Of a DNA stretch of 64,000 nt, positions 44,449 through 55,638 are shown piece by piece. Numbering within the stretch: the first letter of the stretch is position 1; each line of letters opens with the position of its first letter. Origin of the DNA: Sphingomonas sp. C3-2 (GTDB lineage: Bacteria; Pseudomonadota; Alphaproteobacteria; Sphingomonadales; Sphingomonadaceae); the NCBI RefSeq assembly GCF_033025475.1, contig NZ_CP130322.1:1-64000 (forward strand). Direction: 5' to 3'. The notes under the pieces are model-generated. The model did no database searches. It was not told the origin of the DNA and saw only the letters and a program-made list of their open reading frames with translations. A program made the position numbers and the translations under genes.

Positions 44449-45858
44449 TCAACTATCGCTGAGCCCGATTCCGATAAACGCGCGGGCATGCTCGGCCTCG
44501 AGCGAGGCGACCGGAAACACGCAGTGATCGGCCGTGTAGAAGCCTCCGGGGCGGTGGTTTCCGGACAGGCCAAGCCCGCCGAAAGGGGCCGCCGCATGCG
44601 GGCGCAGGATCGTCCGGTTCCATCCGATCAGCCCGGCGCGCACTTCAGCCCAGAACCGCTCATAATCCGCCGGGTCGCTGCCGATCAGCGTGGCCGCCAG
44701 CCCGAAACGCCCGCTATTGGCCTCGCGCAGCGCCGCGTCGAAATCGGAAACGCGCACCAGTTGCAGCACCGGCCCGAAAATCTCGTCTTCGCAAGGCTCG
44801 GAGACGTCGGTGACGTCGATGATCGCCGGGGTCAGAAATGGCTTGCCGGGAAAAGGGCGCTCCAGCGGAATGACCGGCTTGCCGCCCGCTTCGATCAGGC
44901 GCTGATACCCCTGCTCGACGGCCTCGGCCTGCGCCTCGTCGATCATCGGCCCCATGAACGGGGCAGGGCTGTCGAGCGGCGCCCCGATGATCATCCGTTT
45001 CAGGATATTGCGGATCTCGGCCAGAAATGGCTCGAAGCGCCCGTCTTCCACGATCAGTCTGCGACCGGCCGTGCATCGCTGCCCGCCCGCGCCGAAAGCC
45101 GATTGTACGATCAGCGCAGCCGCCGAATGCACCTCGCTCGTATTCCAGAGCAGGATCGGATTGTTGCCGCCCAGGCTCATCGACACCAGCAGATCGTGCC
45201 GATCGGCAAGCAAGCCCTTCAGCTTTAATCCGCTGCGTGCCGATCCGGTGAAGAACAGCGCATCGACGTCGCGTTCGCGCGCCAGCGCTTCGCCCGTTTC
45301 GGGGCCGCCCGGCAACAGACGAAGCGCATTTTCCGGGATACCCGCTTCATGGCAGGCCGAAACCAGAAAGGCGCCGGTCGCGGCCGCGCGCTCGGATGGC
45401 TTGAACACCACGGTATTACCGGCGATCAGCGCGGGCACGATCTGCCCGCCCGGCAGGCTTGCCGGCATCGCATAGGGGGTGATGACGGCGACAACGCCTA
45501 GCGGACGGTGGCGTACCGCGCTGCGCGCGCCCATGTCCCCCTCCAGCCTGCGCTGCGGCGTGCGATCGGCATAGGCGCTTACCGACACATCGACCTGCGC
45601 GATCACCGCCTCGGCCTCGGCCCGGGCTTCCCAGAGGGGCAGCCCGCTTTCGCGCGCGATCAGGTCGATAAAGTCATCGAGCCGTATGCGCAGGATATTG
45701 GCAAAGCGCCGCAGCGTTTCAATTCGTACCGTTAGCGGTTTTGCCGCCCAGGCTGCCACGCCCCCTCGCGCCGCCTGCACCTCGGCGGCGGCATTGCCCT
45801 CCGCCGCCCGCCAAATCTCAACCCCAGTCGCGGCTTCCCGCGAAATCAGTTCCTGCAT
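44449..45858 (-). CDS. astD: Succinylglutamate-semialdehyde dehydrogenase-like protein, altered active site
   Basis: Aldehyde dehydrogenase of the AST arginine-degradation pathway, by similarity. The 469-residue protein has the catalytic cysteine in GAGGQRCTAGRRLIV, typical of AstD, VVFKPSE and FTGSARSG for NAD binding, and EIFGPVLQLV. The general-base glutamate of the usual LE(L/M)GG motif is replaced by serine: the sequence reads VSMSLGGNNPIL. No other ast genes are adjacent. It may be inactive or have shifted specificity. It shares its 3' flank with the cobA operon promoter region. Confidence 0.82.
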   Translation of the reverse strand: MQELISREAATGVEIWRAAEGNAAAEVQAARGGVAAWAAKPLTVRIETLRRFANILRIRLDDFIDLIARESGLPLWEARAEAEAVIAQVDVSVSAYADRTPQRRLEGDMGARSAVRHRPLGVVAVITPYAMPASLPGGQIVPALIAGNTVVFKPSERAAATGAFLVSACHEAGIPENALRLLPGGPETGEALARERDVDALFFTGSARSGLKLKGLLADRHDLLVSMSLGGNNPILLWNTSEVHSAAALIVQSAFGAGGQRCTAGRRLIVEDGRFEPFLAEIRNILKRMIIGAPLDSPAPFMGPMIDEAQAEAVEQGYQRLIEAGGKPVIPLERPFPGKPFLTPAIIDVTDVSEPCEDEIFGPVLQLVRVSDFDAALREANSGRFGLAATLIGSDPADYERFWAEVRAGLIGWNRTILRPHAAAPFGGLGLSGNHRPGGFYTADHCVFPVASLEAEHARAFIGIGLSDS

Positions 45859-45860
45859 CC

Positions 45861-47261
45861 TTAGACGCCGCCCCCCATTGCATCCCCCATGCGGCGAATG
45901 GCCGCCACCTTGCGTTCCAGCGCCGTCCAGTCATCGGCCTGATCGATCCGCGCCCAGATCGCCTCTACCTCGTCGATATGCATCGAGCAGGGGGCTTCAT
46001 CACGCCAATAGTCATGGTCCAGACGCACGGCCGGGCCATAGCTGGCAAGCGCGCCCTTCAGATCGTCAAAGGCCGGGCTGTCATAGCGCGCCGCCGCCGT
46101 TTCGCTGCGCAACTGCCCGCCGCGCCAGTCGAAGAAGAACCGGTCGATCTCAACCGAGTTTTCCATCAGCGCGCGCTCAAGCGCCCCGGTCATCGCCTTG
46201 TCCGCCACCGCGCCGCGCGATTTGACGCCAAGGCGTCGCAGCAGCGCAGCCAGAAGCGATTCCTCATAATAGGCTGCGAAATGCTCCAGCGCGGGCACCA
46301 GTTCCTCGGCCCTGGCAATCAGGCGCAGCGCCACGGCGAGCTGGACGACGTCCCAGTGCACCGCCTCGGCCTGTCGGCCAAAGGCATAGAGCCCCTGATG
46401 GTCGAAATAGGCGGCGGTGAACGCCGGGTCGTAAAAGGGCGTGAAGCGCCATGGGCCATAGTCGAAACTTTCGCCCGAAACATTGATGTTGTCGGTGTTG
46501 AGCACGCCGTGAACAAAGCCGGCCCCGATGAAAGAGGGGGCGAGCACCGCCGTTTTCTCGACCACCTTGGCCAGCAGCTGTGCTGCCGCGTCTTCGCCTG
46601 CTTCCGTGCCGAAATAGTGTTTCAGCGTATAGGCGACGAGGCGTTTCATCCCCTCGGCATCCTTCAGATGGGCAAGCCGCTGAAAGGTCCCGATCCGGAT
46701 ATGGCCATGGCTGAGGCGGACGAGCACCGAAGAGCGCGTGGGAGAGGGCTCGTCGCCACGTTCCAGCGCCTCGCCGGTCTCGATCAGCGAAAATGTCTTC
46801 GACGTTTCGACGCCAAGCGCCTCGAGCATCTCGGTCGCCAGGATTTCGCGCATGCCACCCTTCAGCGTCAGCCGCCCGTCGCCAAATCGGCTCCACGGCG
46901 TCTGGCCGGATCCCTTGGTGCCCAGATCCATCAAGCGATCGCGCCCGTCGCGCATCTGCGCGAACAGGAAACCGCGGCCATCGCCCAGTTCGGGGTTGTA
47001 TACGCGGAACTGGTGCCCGTGATAGCGCAGCGCCAGCGGCTGCTCCAGATTGCCGGGCAACGGTTCGAAGCGGCCAAAATGCGCGATCCACTGCGCATCG
47101 CTCAATCCGTCCAGCCCAACGGTCTCGGCCCAGCGGTCATTCCGGAAACGCAATCGCGTCTGCGGGAAGGTCGCGGGCGCGACGGCGTCATAGAACGAAT
47201 CTCCGAGGGAAAGAATCGGTGTTTCAGGGCGATAAATGGCGGGTTGCGGCGCGAACGTCAT
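45861..47261 (-). CDS. selO: Protein AMPylase SelO (YdiU family)
   Basis: Pseudokinase-fold enzyme that transfers AMP to protein Ser, Thr or Tyr, affecting redox proteins. The 466-residue protein has the signature MDLGTKGSGQTPWSRFGDGR, MREILATEMLEALG, VRLSHGHIRIGTF, and the metal site GVLNTDNINVSGESFDYGPW. Length is near the usual 480-500. ATG 47261 begins MTFAPQPAIY. It lies 2 bases from the astD start, in the same direction, so the two may be cotranscribed. Confidence 0.93.
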   Translation of the reverse strand: MTFAPQPAIYRPETPILSLGDSFYDAVAPATFPQTRLRFRNDRWAETVGLDGLSDAQWIAHFGRFEPLPGNLEQPLALRYHGHQFRVYNPELGDGRGFLFAQMRDGRDRLMDLGTKGSGQTPWSRFGDGRLTLKGGMREILATEMLEALGVETSKTFSLIETGEALERGDEPSPTRSSVLVRLSHGHIRIGTFQRLAHLKDAEGMKRLVAYTLKHYFGTEAGEDAAAQLLAKVVEKTAVLAPSFIGAGFVHGVLNTDNINVSGESFDYGPWRFTPFYDPAFTAAYFDHQGLYAFGRQAEAVHWDVVQLAVALRLIARAEELVPALEHFAAYYEESLLAALLRRLGVKSRGAVADKAMTGALERALMENSVEIDRFFFDWRGGQLRSETAAARYDSPAFDDLKGALASYGPAVRLDHDYWRDEAPCSMHIDEVEAIWARIDQADDWTALERKVAAIRRMGDAMGGGV

Positions 47262-47299
47262 ACCGCGATATGGAGGGGGAAAGGGGAAAGGCGCAACCT

Positions 47300-48157
47300 A
47301 TGGCCGCATTTAACGATGGATATTGGTGGTCCAACGACAATCTGCGCCTGCATTTCCGGGATTATGCAGGCCCCGATGATCGCGCACCCGTGCTGTGCAT
47401 TCCGGGGCTGACGCGCAACGCCCGCGATTTCGAGGGGGTTGCCCAGCGGCTTGCCGGGCGTCGGCGCGTCATTTGCGTCGATCTGCGCGGGCGCAGCGAA
47501 AGCGCCTATGCCAAGGATCCGATGACCTATGTCCCGCTCACCTATGTGCAGGACATCCAGCGTCTGTTCGAAGAACTCGGGCTTGCCAAGGCGGTGCTGT
47601 TCGGAACTTCGCTCGGCGGCATCGTGACGATGCTGCTCGCGGCCACCGGCACGCAGAAATTCACCGGCGTTCTCCTCAACGATGTCGGTCCGGAGATCGA
47701 TCCGCGCGGGCTCGACCGTATTCGCGGTTATGTCGGCAAGACGAGCAGCTGGCCCACCTGGGTCCATGCGGCGCGCGCGCTCGGCGAATCCAGCGCCGAT
47801 GTCTATCCCGAATATGGGCTTGAGGATTGGCTCCGCATGGCCAAGCAGCTCTACAAGGTCAACGCGCAGGGACGGATCGTGCCCGACTATGACGCGCGGA
47901 TCGCCGAGCCCTTCCGGATGCCGGGCGGGGAAGCTGGGGTCGATCTCTGGCCCGCGTTCAAGGCGCTCCAGCGCATCCCGACGCTCGTCATACGCGGCGA
48001 GAATTCGGATATCCTGTCCGCCGACATTGCCACCCGCATGGTCGCGCGGCTCGACAATGGCCGCCTCGTCACGGTTCCGGGCGTGGGCCACGCGCCGACA
48101 CTGGACGAGCCCGAGGCCGCCGCCGAGATCGATCAGTTCCTCGACACGCTTGGCTGA
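47300..48157 (+). CDS. Alpha/beta hydrolase
   Basis: A 285-residue hydrolase with LCIPGLTRNARDF (oxyanion region), VDLRGRSES, the nucleophile elbow FGTSLGG, NDVGPEIDP, an acid near IRGENSDIL and the catalytic His in VPGVGHAPTLDEPE. The substrate is unknown. ATG 47300 (MAAFNDGYWWS) has a nearby purine-rich site and starts 39 bases from the divergent selO start. It is followed 5 bases later by the glycosyltransferase fragment. Confidence 0.88.
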   Translation: MAAFNDGYWWSNDNLRLHFRDYAGPDDRAPVLCIPGLTRNARDFEGVAQRLAGRRRVICVDLRGRSESAYAKDPMTYVPLTYVQDIQRLFEELGLAKAVLFGTSLGGIVTMLLAATGTQKFTGVLLNDVGPEIDPRGLDRIRGYVGKTSSWPTWVHAARALGESSADVYPEYGLEDWLRMAKQLYKVNAQGRIVPDYDARIAEPFRMPGGEAGVDLWPAFKALQRIPTLVIRGENSDILSADIATRMVARLDNGRLVTVPGVGHAPTLDEPEAAAEIDQFLDTLG

Positions 48158-48162
48158 CGATC

Positions 48163-48762
48163 GTGACGCTGCATATTTTGCATCTGGCCGATGCGTTCGA
48201 CACGGGCGGCAGCGCAAAGCGCACGGTCGCGCTCATCAACGTCTTTGGCAACCGCGCGCGCCATGTGATCGCGACGAACCAGCCCGTCGCCCCCGCCACC
48301 GCGCGTGGCATCGCCAAGGACGTTCGCGTTGATTTCACCACCGATTGCCCACCCATTGGCGGCAGCCCTTCGGTCGCGCGCTATCAGGCGCTTGCGCGCT
48401 ACATGCGGCGTTTCGATCTCGTGCTCAGCTATGATTGGGGCGCGATCGATGCGGTCATGGCGCGGCGCCTGTTTCCCGCGGGTGTGCCGATGCTCATCCA
48501 TCACGAATATGCCCTTGATGCGCACGAGGCTGAGCGGCCGCGCTTCGAACGGAATATCTACCGGCGTATTGCGCTGGCGGGGGCGCATGCGCTGGTGCTA
48601 TCGTCCGACGCATTGGCTGAGCGTGCGACGAAGCACTGGAAGCAGCCGCATGATCGCGTGCACATCGTGCCGAAAGGCAATGAAAAGGCCATAAATGCGT
48701 GGTTCGCTGCGCTTTACGGGGGCACCGCCGGGCAATCTGGGGTGCTCGCCGCAAAAGGCTGA
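48163..48762 (+). CDS. N-terminal half of a GT4-type glycosyltransferase
   Basis: A 199-residue protein matching only the acceptor-side domain of glycosyltransferase family 4: LHILHLADAFDTGGSAKRTV at the start, FDLVLSYDWGAIDAVMARRL, HHEYALDAHEAERPRFERN, ALVLSSDALAERA and VHIVPKGNEKAINAW. Full-length GT4 enzymes have about 370 residues, with a C-terminal nucleotide-sugar domain that is missing here. The frame ends with GTAGQSGVLAAKG at an ordinary stop, with no sign of the lost half downstream. It may be a remnant or an accessory fragment. The start is GTG at 48163. Confidence 0.7.
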   Translation: MTLHILHLADAFDTGGSAKRTVALINVFGNRARHVIATNQPVAPATARGIAKDVRVDFTTDCPPIGGSPSVARYQALARYMRRFDLVLSYDWGAIDAVMARRLFPAGVPMLIHHEYALDAHEAERPRFERNIYRRIALAGAHALVLSSDALAERATKHWKQPHDRVHIVPKGNEKAINAWFAALYGGTAGQSGVLAAKG

Positions 48763-48824
48763 TTTTGTCCGCGCATTTTACGTGAACGCTGCTATAGCGA
48801 CCCCGATTTGAGGGAGTTTTCGAA

Positions 48825-50228
48825 TTGTTCAAGGGTCTGAAGCCCATCATATACGGCGGCCGCGAAGTTTGGCCGATCGTGGAAGGCGGCAAGGGCGTTG
48901 CCGCAAGCAACCATATGAGCTCTGGCGCCTGGGCGGCTGCCGGGGGCATTGGCACGGTCTCCGCGGTCAACGCCGACAGCTATGATCCGACGGGCAAGAT
49001 CATTCCGCAGATCTACCATGCGCGCACGCGTCGCGAACGCCATGAGGAACTGATCCAGTACGCCATCGACGGGGCCGTCGAGCAGGTGAAGCGCGCCCAT
49101 GACATTGCGGGTGGCAAGGGCGCGATCAACATCAACGTGCTTTGGGAAATGGGCGGTGCGCAGAAGGTTCTGCACGGCGTTCTCGAACAGACCCGCGGCC
49201 TTGTCGCCGGCGTCACCTGCGGCGCGGGCATGCCCTATAAGCTGTCCGAAATCGCGGCGCAGTACGAAGTCAGCTATCTCCCCATCGTCAGCTCGGGCCG
49301 CGCCTTCCGCGCGCTCTGGAAGCGCGCCTATTCCAAGGCGGCGAACTGGCTGGCGGCGGTGGTGTACGAAGATCCCTGGCTTGCTGGTGGCCATAACGGC
49401 CTGTCGAACGCCGAAGATCCGCTGAAGCCCGAAGATCCCTATCCGCGCGTCAAGGCGCTGCGCGATACGATGCGCGAAGGCGGCATTTCGGACGATGTGC
49501 CGATCGTGATGGCGGGCGGCGTCTGGTTTCTGCGCGACTGGAACGACTGGATCGACAATCCCGAGCTTGGCAGCATCGCCTTCCAGTTCGGCACGCGTCC
49601 ACTCCTCACCAAGGAAAGCCCGATCCCTGAGGAGTGGAAGGCGCGCCTGATGACGCTTGAGGAAGGCGACATCCTGCTCCATCAATTCTCGCCGACCGGT
49701 TTCTATTCTTCGGCTGTTCGCAATCCCTTCCTGCGCAGTCTTGAGGCGCGATCTGAACGTCAGATCGCGTTTTCGGGCGAGGCTGCGGGCGATCACCAGT
49801 TCCAGCTTGACGTCGGCGTCAAGGGCAAGAGCTTCTGGGTCACGCGCAACGATCTGCTGCGCGCGCGCGAATGGCACGGCCATGGCTTCACCGAAGCGCT
49901 GAAGACGCCCGACAACACGCTCGTCTTCGTGACGCCGTCGGAACGCGACGAAATCCGCAAGGATCAGGCCGATTGCATGGGCTGCCTCAGCCATTGCGGT
50001 TTCTCCAGCTGGATGGACAGCGAAACCAATTCGACCGGGCGTCTGGCCGATCCGCGCAGCTTCTGCATTCAAAAGACGCTGCAGGACATCGTTCATGGCG
50101 GCCCTGTCGACAACAACCTGATGTTCGCCGGTCACGGCGCCTATAATTTCAAGAAAGATCCGTTCTATTCCAATGGGTTCGTACCGACTGTTAAGCAACT
50201 GGTCGATCGTATCCTGACGGGCGACTGA
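48825..50228 (+). CDS. Flavin-dependent NAD(P)H oxidoreductase/nitronate monooxygenase-like protein
   Basis: TIM-barrel flavoprotein of the 2-nitropropane dioxygenase superfamily, 467 residues, long for that family. It has NHMSSGAWAAAGGIGTVS at the start, VTCGAGMPYKL, PIVMAGGVWF (flavin phosphate region), and a distinct C-terminal part with CMGCLSHCGFSSWM. The four-cysteine C-terminal segment (CMGCLSHCGF and FCIQKTLQ) suggests a metal site. The substrate is unknown. The start is TTG at 48825 (LFKGLKPIIYGGR). Confidence 0.88.
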   Translation: MFKGLKPIIYGGREVWPIVEGGKGVAASNHMSSGAWAAAGGIGTVSAVNADSYDPTGKIIPQIYHARTRRERHEELIQYAIDGAVEQVKRAHDIAGGKGAININVLWEMGGAQKVLHGVLEQTRGLVAGVTCGAGMPYKLSEIAAQYEVSYLPIVSSGRAFRALWKRAYSKAANWLAAVVYEDPWLAGGHNGLSNAEDPLKPEDPYPRVKALRDTMREGGISDDVPIVMAGGVWFLRDWNDWIDNPELGSIAFQFGTRPLLTKESPIPEEWKARLMTLEEGDILLHQFSPTGFYSSAVRNPFLRSLEARSERQIAFSGEAAGDHQFQLDVGVKGKSFWVTRNDLLRAREWHGHGFTEALKTPDNTLVFVTPSERDEIRKDQADCMGCLSHCGFSSWMDSETNSTGRLADPRSFCIQKTLQDIVHGGPVDNNLMFAGHGAYNFKKDPFYSNGFVPTVKQLVDRILTGD

Positions 50229-50240
50229 TCCGATGTGCGC

Positions 50241-50263
50241 GGGGGCGTCGCACGCGACACCCC
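50241..50263 (+). terminator. Possible terminator hairpin
   Basis: GGGGCGTCGC / GCGACACCCC, with one mismatch, 13 bases after the oxidoreductase stop. There is no good T tract, so it may be only a structured 3' end. Confidence 0.4.
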
Positions 50264-50394
50264 TGCGCCCCTCATGTCGTTTTTGTATCCGAAAAGCGCG
50301 GTGGCGGTTTGCCGCGTGGCACCCCACACGCTACACCGGTATGGCTAAGCCTATGCGTTTATAGGGATTGGCCTGACCCGGAAGGAATGCGCGC

Positions 50395-50760
50395 GTGGCC
50401 CTGCCCATTGCAAAAATCTTGATGGCGGTGCCTTGGGGCAAGGTGATCGAAAACGCCCCGTTGCTGGTCAATCAGGCGCAGCAGCTCTGGTCGGCATCAT
50501 CGCGCCGCAAATCGCCCAATGACGAGAGCTCCAGTCCGTCGGTGGATCCCGAGGCGCTGGCGCGCCGGATCGCGACGCTCGAACGCAATAATGAAGATCT
50601 GCGCGCGCAATTGTCGCAAACCAACGCGCTGATCGTTGAGCTTACGGAGCAGAATGCGGTCCTGATCGGGCGTGTAGAGCGCAACCGTGCGCTGCTCTAT
50701 ATGGCGTCGGCCACGGCGCTGCTGGCGCTTGTCGGCGTGATCTGGCTGGCGCAGGCTTAA
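50395..50760 (+). CDS. Coiled-coil membrane protein of unknown function
   Basis: A 121-residue protein with a central polar, heptad-like region (LARRIATLERNNEDLRAQLS) and a C-terminal membrane helix (about residues 101-118, ATALLALVGVIWLAQA). It is therefore probably C-tail anchored in the inner membrane. I do not recognise the family. The start is GTG at 50395. It sits alone between the oxidoreductase and the convergent rimO gene. Confidence 0.7.
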   Translation: MALPIAKILMAVPWGKVIENAPLLVNQAQQLWSASSRRKSPNDESSSPSVDPEALARRIATLERNNEDLRAQLSQTNALIVELTEQNAVLIGRVERNRALLYMASATALLALVGVIWLAQA

Positions 50761-50801
50761 GGCCTAAGGCCGGCAGCACGCGCCACCGGCCTCAATCCCG
50801 A

Positions 50802-52133
50802 TCAGTTTACCGGCACCCCGAACAGGTCGTGCTCGTCCGCATCCTCGATCTCGACCTGAATGATATCGCCGGGCTTCAGCCCCTCGGCGTCGCGCAGGTG
50901 CACTTCGCCGTCGATTTCAGGGGCGTCGGCCTTGGAACGGCCGGTGGCGCCGCCTTCGTCGTCGACGACATCGATGATCACGTCGAGCGTGCGGCCGATC
51001 TTGGCTTCCAGCTTGGCGGCTGAAATGCGCGCGGTCAGATCCATCAGGCGCGCATAGCGCTCTTCCTTCACCTCTTCCGGCACCGGATTGGGAAGGTCGT
51101 TCGCCGCCGCACCTTCAACCGGCTCGAAGCGGAAGGCGCCGACACGGTCGAGCTGCGCTTCTTCCAGCCAGTCCATCAGATACTGGAAGTCGTCTTCCGT
51201 TTCGCCGGGGAAGCCGACGACAAAGGTCGAACGGATCGCGATATCGGGCGCGATCTCGCGCCAGTTGCGAATGCGCTGCAGCACCTTGGATTCGTTCGCG
51301 GGGCGCTTCATCGCCTTGAGAACATTGGGCGCTGCGTGCTGGAACGGAATGTCGAGATAGGGGAGAACAAGCCCTTCGGCCATCAGCGGGATGACATGGT
51401 CGACATGGGGGTAGGGGTAGACATAGTGCAGCCGCACCCATGCGCCCAGCTTGCCCAGTTCGCGCGACAGGTCGGTCATATGCGCGCGGACTTCCTGGCC
51501 CTTCCAGTCGCGCGGCTGATGCTTGATGTCGACGCCATAGGCCGAGGTGTCCTGACTGATCACCAGAAGCTCTTTGGTTCCGGAAGCGATCAGCTTTTCG
51601 GCCTCGCGCAGGATCGCGTCGGGCCGGCGGCTCACCAGATCGCCGCGCAGCGCCGGGATGATGCAGAAGCTGCAGCGATGGTTGCAGCCTTCCGAAATCT
51701 TCAGATAGCTATAGTGGCGCGGGGTCAGCTTCAGCCCGTTCTCGGGCACCAGATCAAGGAACGCGCTCGGCGGAATGGGCGCTGCATCGTGCACCGCGCC
51801 GACGACATCTTCATATTGATGCGCACCGGTGATCGCGAGCACATCGGGGAAGCGTTCGCGGATCGCTTCGGCTTCCTTGCCCATGCATCCGGTCACGATC
51901 ACGCGGCCGTTTTCGGCGATGGCTTCGCCAATCGCTTCCAGGCTTTCTTCCTTGGCGCTGTCGAGAAAGCCGCAGGTGTTGACGAGCACGACGTCGGCAC
52001 CCGCATAATCGGGGGACATCGCATAGCCGTCAGAGCGCAGCTTGGTGAGAATGCGTTCGCTATCGACAAGGTTTTTCGGGCAGCCGAGCGAAACCATGCC
52101 GATCTTGGGCGGAGTGGGGAGTTCAATTGCCAT
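50802..52133 (-). CDS. rimO: Ribosomal protein uS12 methylthiotransferase RimO
   Basis: Radical SAM enzyme that adds a methylthio group to the conserved aspartate of ribosomal protein S12. The 443-residue protein has the N-terminal UPF0004 domain with cluster cysteines in [26 protein letters not shown] and VTGCMGKEA, the radical SAM motif [21 protein letters not shown] (RimO-specific) and a C-terminal TRAM domain. ATG 52133 ([12 protein letters not shown]) is chosen over the longer open frame. Confidence 0.96.
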   Translation of the reverse strand: MAIELPTPPKIGMVSLGCPKNLVDSERILTKLRSDGYAMSPDYAGADVVLVNTCGFLDSAKEESLEAIGEAIAENGRVIVTGCMGKEAEAIRERFPDVLAITGAHQYEDVVGAVHDAAPIPPSAFLDLVPENGLKLTPRHYSYLKISEGCNHRCSFCIIPALRGDLVSRRPDAILREAEKLIASGTKELLVISQDTSAYGVDIKHQPRDWKGQEVRAHMTDLSRELGKLGAWVRLHYVYPYPHVDHVIPLMAEGLVLPYLDIPFQHAAPNVLKAMKRPANESKVLQRIRNWREIAPDIAIRSTFVVGFPGETEDDFQYLMDWLEEAQLDRVGAFRFEPVEGAAANDLPNPVPEEVKEERYARLMDLTARISAAKLEAKIGRTLDVIIDVVDDEGGATGRSKADAPEIDGEVHLRDAEGLKPGDIIQVEIEDADEHDLFGVPVN

Positions 52134-52172
52134 GAGTGCGGGCGCACATAATGGCTTTTGAGGCAAATGTCA

Positions 52173-53216
52173 TCACTCCACGCGCATCGCGTCTCCGGGG
52201 ATGATCTCGACGATCGTATCGCCGGCCTGCAGCGCGCGGGCCTCTGGCTCCCAAAAGCCGATCGGCGTCTCGCCGCGATAGATGCGCACTACAACGCCCG
52301 TCTCGATGGCGGACATCGGCTTGCCGATCTCGTGCGGCTCCACGGTGCGCTCGGCCAGCTTCACGCGGCCACCTGTCGCCGCCAGATCGACCATGTAATC
52401 AGTGATGTGCGGGCCATGGGCTGATCCGGCCAGCAACAGCCCGGCAAAGCTTACCGGGTTGATCACCGTCGTCGCGCCGGCCTGCTTGGCGAGCACCTCA
52501 TTATCCTCGGCGCGCACGATCACGCTGATCGGTACCTCGGCTGCCAGATGCCGGACGGTGAGCACGATCAGGATCGAGGTATCGTCCCGCCCGGCCGAAA
52601 CAATCACCGCGCGGGCGCGCGTGATCTCGACATCCATCAGTGTCGCGTCGCGCGAAGCATCGGCTTCAAGCACCAGGCATCCCAGCGCTTCGGCCGCCTC
52701 CAACGCGGCCGGTGATCGGTCGATGACGACAATGTCCCCCGGTTTGGTGCCGCGCGCGATGAGTTCGTGGACGGCCTCGGAGCCGCTGGTACCAAAGCCG
52801 CAGACGACGACATGGTTGTGCAGATTGCGCTGGAGAAGCTTCATGCGCCACTTGTCCCAGGTTCGCTTGATGACGAAGTTGTAGGTTGTGCCGAGAAAGA
52901 TCAGCACGACGAAAACACGGATAGGGGTCACGATCAGCGCGTCGAAAAGTCGCGCGCGCTCGGAAACCGGGGCAATATCGCCATAGCCGGTGGTCGTGAT
53001 CGAGATCATCGTGAAATAAATGACATCGATCAGGCTGATTTCGCCGTCATAGCTGTCGCGCAGCCCTTCGCGGTCGATCCAGTGCACGCCCACGGCGATG
53101 GATACGAGCAGGAGCACGAACAAGACGCGCCAGCCGATCGAAACCCACACCGGTGTGTCGGCACGGCGCTGCAAGGTTGCATACTGCATGTCGCGTATGG
53201 ATTTACGCCATCGCAT
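52173..53216 (-). CDS. Two-helix potassium channel with RCK (TrkA-N) domain
   Basis: A 347-residue K+ channel. Two membrane helices (about residues 28-46 and 95-118) flank the pore loop SITTTGYGD, the K+ selectivity filter. The cytoplasmic part has VVVCGFGTSGSEAVHEL (Rossmann RCK domain binding a nucleotide or Ca2+), VVIDRSPAALEAAE, and a C-terminal TrkA-C part with VVRIYRGETPIGFWE. It may regulate K+ efflux. It lies 39 bases upstream of rimO in the same direction. Confidence 0.92.
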   Translation of the reverse strand: MRWRKSIRDMQYATLQRRADTPVWVSIGWRVLFVLLLVSIAVGVHWIDREGLRDSYDGEISLIDVIYFTMISITTTGYGDIAPVSERARLFDALIVTPIRVFVVLIFLGTTYNFVIKRTWDKWRMKLLQRNLHNHVVVCGFGTSGSEAVHELIARGTKPGDIVVIDRSPAALEAAEALGCLVLEADASRDATLMDVEITRARAVIVSAGRDDTSILIVLTVRHLAAEVPISVIVRAEDNEVLAKQAGATTVINPVSFAGLLLAGSAHGPHITDYMVDLAATGGRVKLAERTVEPHEIGKPMSAIETGVVVRIYRGETPIGFWEPEARALQAGDTIVEIIPGDAMRVE

Positions 53217-53276
53217 CAGGGATTTGCCTCCGCCGCATTGGCCCGAACTTAACGCAATCGGGCGAATGCACCAGCC

Positions 53277-54040
53277 TCAACGATAGGCCGTGGCCAGGCT
53301 TTCGAGCGAGGCCTCATGCGTCAGGTCGAGATGCAGTGGCGTCACCGTCACATATTCCTCGGCAATCGCCTCCAGGTCGGTGCTACGTTCCGGGGTGCGC
53401 AGGCTGCTGCCCAGCGCGAACCAGTAATAGTCGTAACCGCGCGGATCGGTGCCGGTCACAATGCGGTTGCGGCCATAATCATGGAACCCCTGCCGCACCA
53501 CCTTCACGCCCTTCACCTTGTCCGGTGCGGTCGCGGGGAAGTTGACGTTCACCAGCGTGCGGTACGGCATGTCCATGTCGAGCAGGGGCTTGAGCACTTT
53601 CGCGCCCCAGGCTTCCGCCACGGCAAAGGGGACATGGTCGCCCATGCCCTCACGGGCATAGACCTGGCTCAGCGCAATCGAACGAACGCCGGCAAGTGCG
53701 CCTTCCATCGCGGCCGAAACCGTGCCCGAATAGGTCACGTCCTCGGCCAGATTGGCACCGCGGTTGACGCCCGACAGAATGAGGTCCGGTTTCGCCCCTT
53801 CGATGACCTGGCCCAGCGCCATCAGCACCGAATCCGTGGGCGTCCCGCTCACCGAAAAACGGCGCGGATCATGGCGACGAATGCGCAAGGGACGGGTCAG
53901 CGTCAGCGAATGGCCGGCGCCCGACTGCTCCTCCATCGGCGCCACGATCCAGATATCGTCCGAAAGCGTCCGGGCGATCGTCTCCAGCACCTTGAGGCCG
54001 GTTGCATGAATACCGTCGTCATTGGTGAGGAGAATGCGCA

Positions 54041-54041
<1 letters not shown>
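53277..54041 (-). CDS. surE: 5'/3'-nucleotidase SurE
   Basis: Metal-dependent nucleotidase that dephosphorylates nucleoside monophosphates and is linked to stress survival. The 254-residue protein has the metal-binding LLTNDDGIHATGL (Asp-Asp), LSGVNRGANLAEDVTYSGTV and the terminal SLESLATAYR. Length is typical. Its start codon overlaps the serS stop by one base, so it is the second gene of a serS-surE pair. Confidence 0.95.
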
Positions 54042-55381
<1,340 letters not shown>

Positions 55382-55531
55382 TCAGCCTGAGCCTCGCCCA
55401 TATTGGCGCGGTGCAATCAAAATGTGATCATAAGGTGGTTGGCGTGCCGCTGCACTGTCGCTCTCCGCCGCAAAAGCCGGGTCTCCAAATATAATCGAAA
55501 ATGGCGGCCAGATGTTTTATGAAACTTATTT

Positions 55532-55561
55532 TGCGTAATATGCTTATGAAATTGTTACGCA
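55532..55561. repeat. Inverted repeat upstream of dksA
   Basis: TGCGTAA at 55532-55538 and TTACGCA at 55555-55561 form a perfect 7-bp inverted repeat with a 16-base spacer. It could be an operator or a transcript stem; no regulator is identified. Confidence 0.35.
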
Positions 55562-55638
55562 TAAGTCCAATGTTGCACATCGCAACGATTTCGCCGTGAA
55601 AAAGCAAATTAGCATCAATTGATTCGAAAGCTTGTAAA

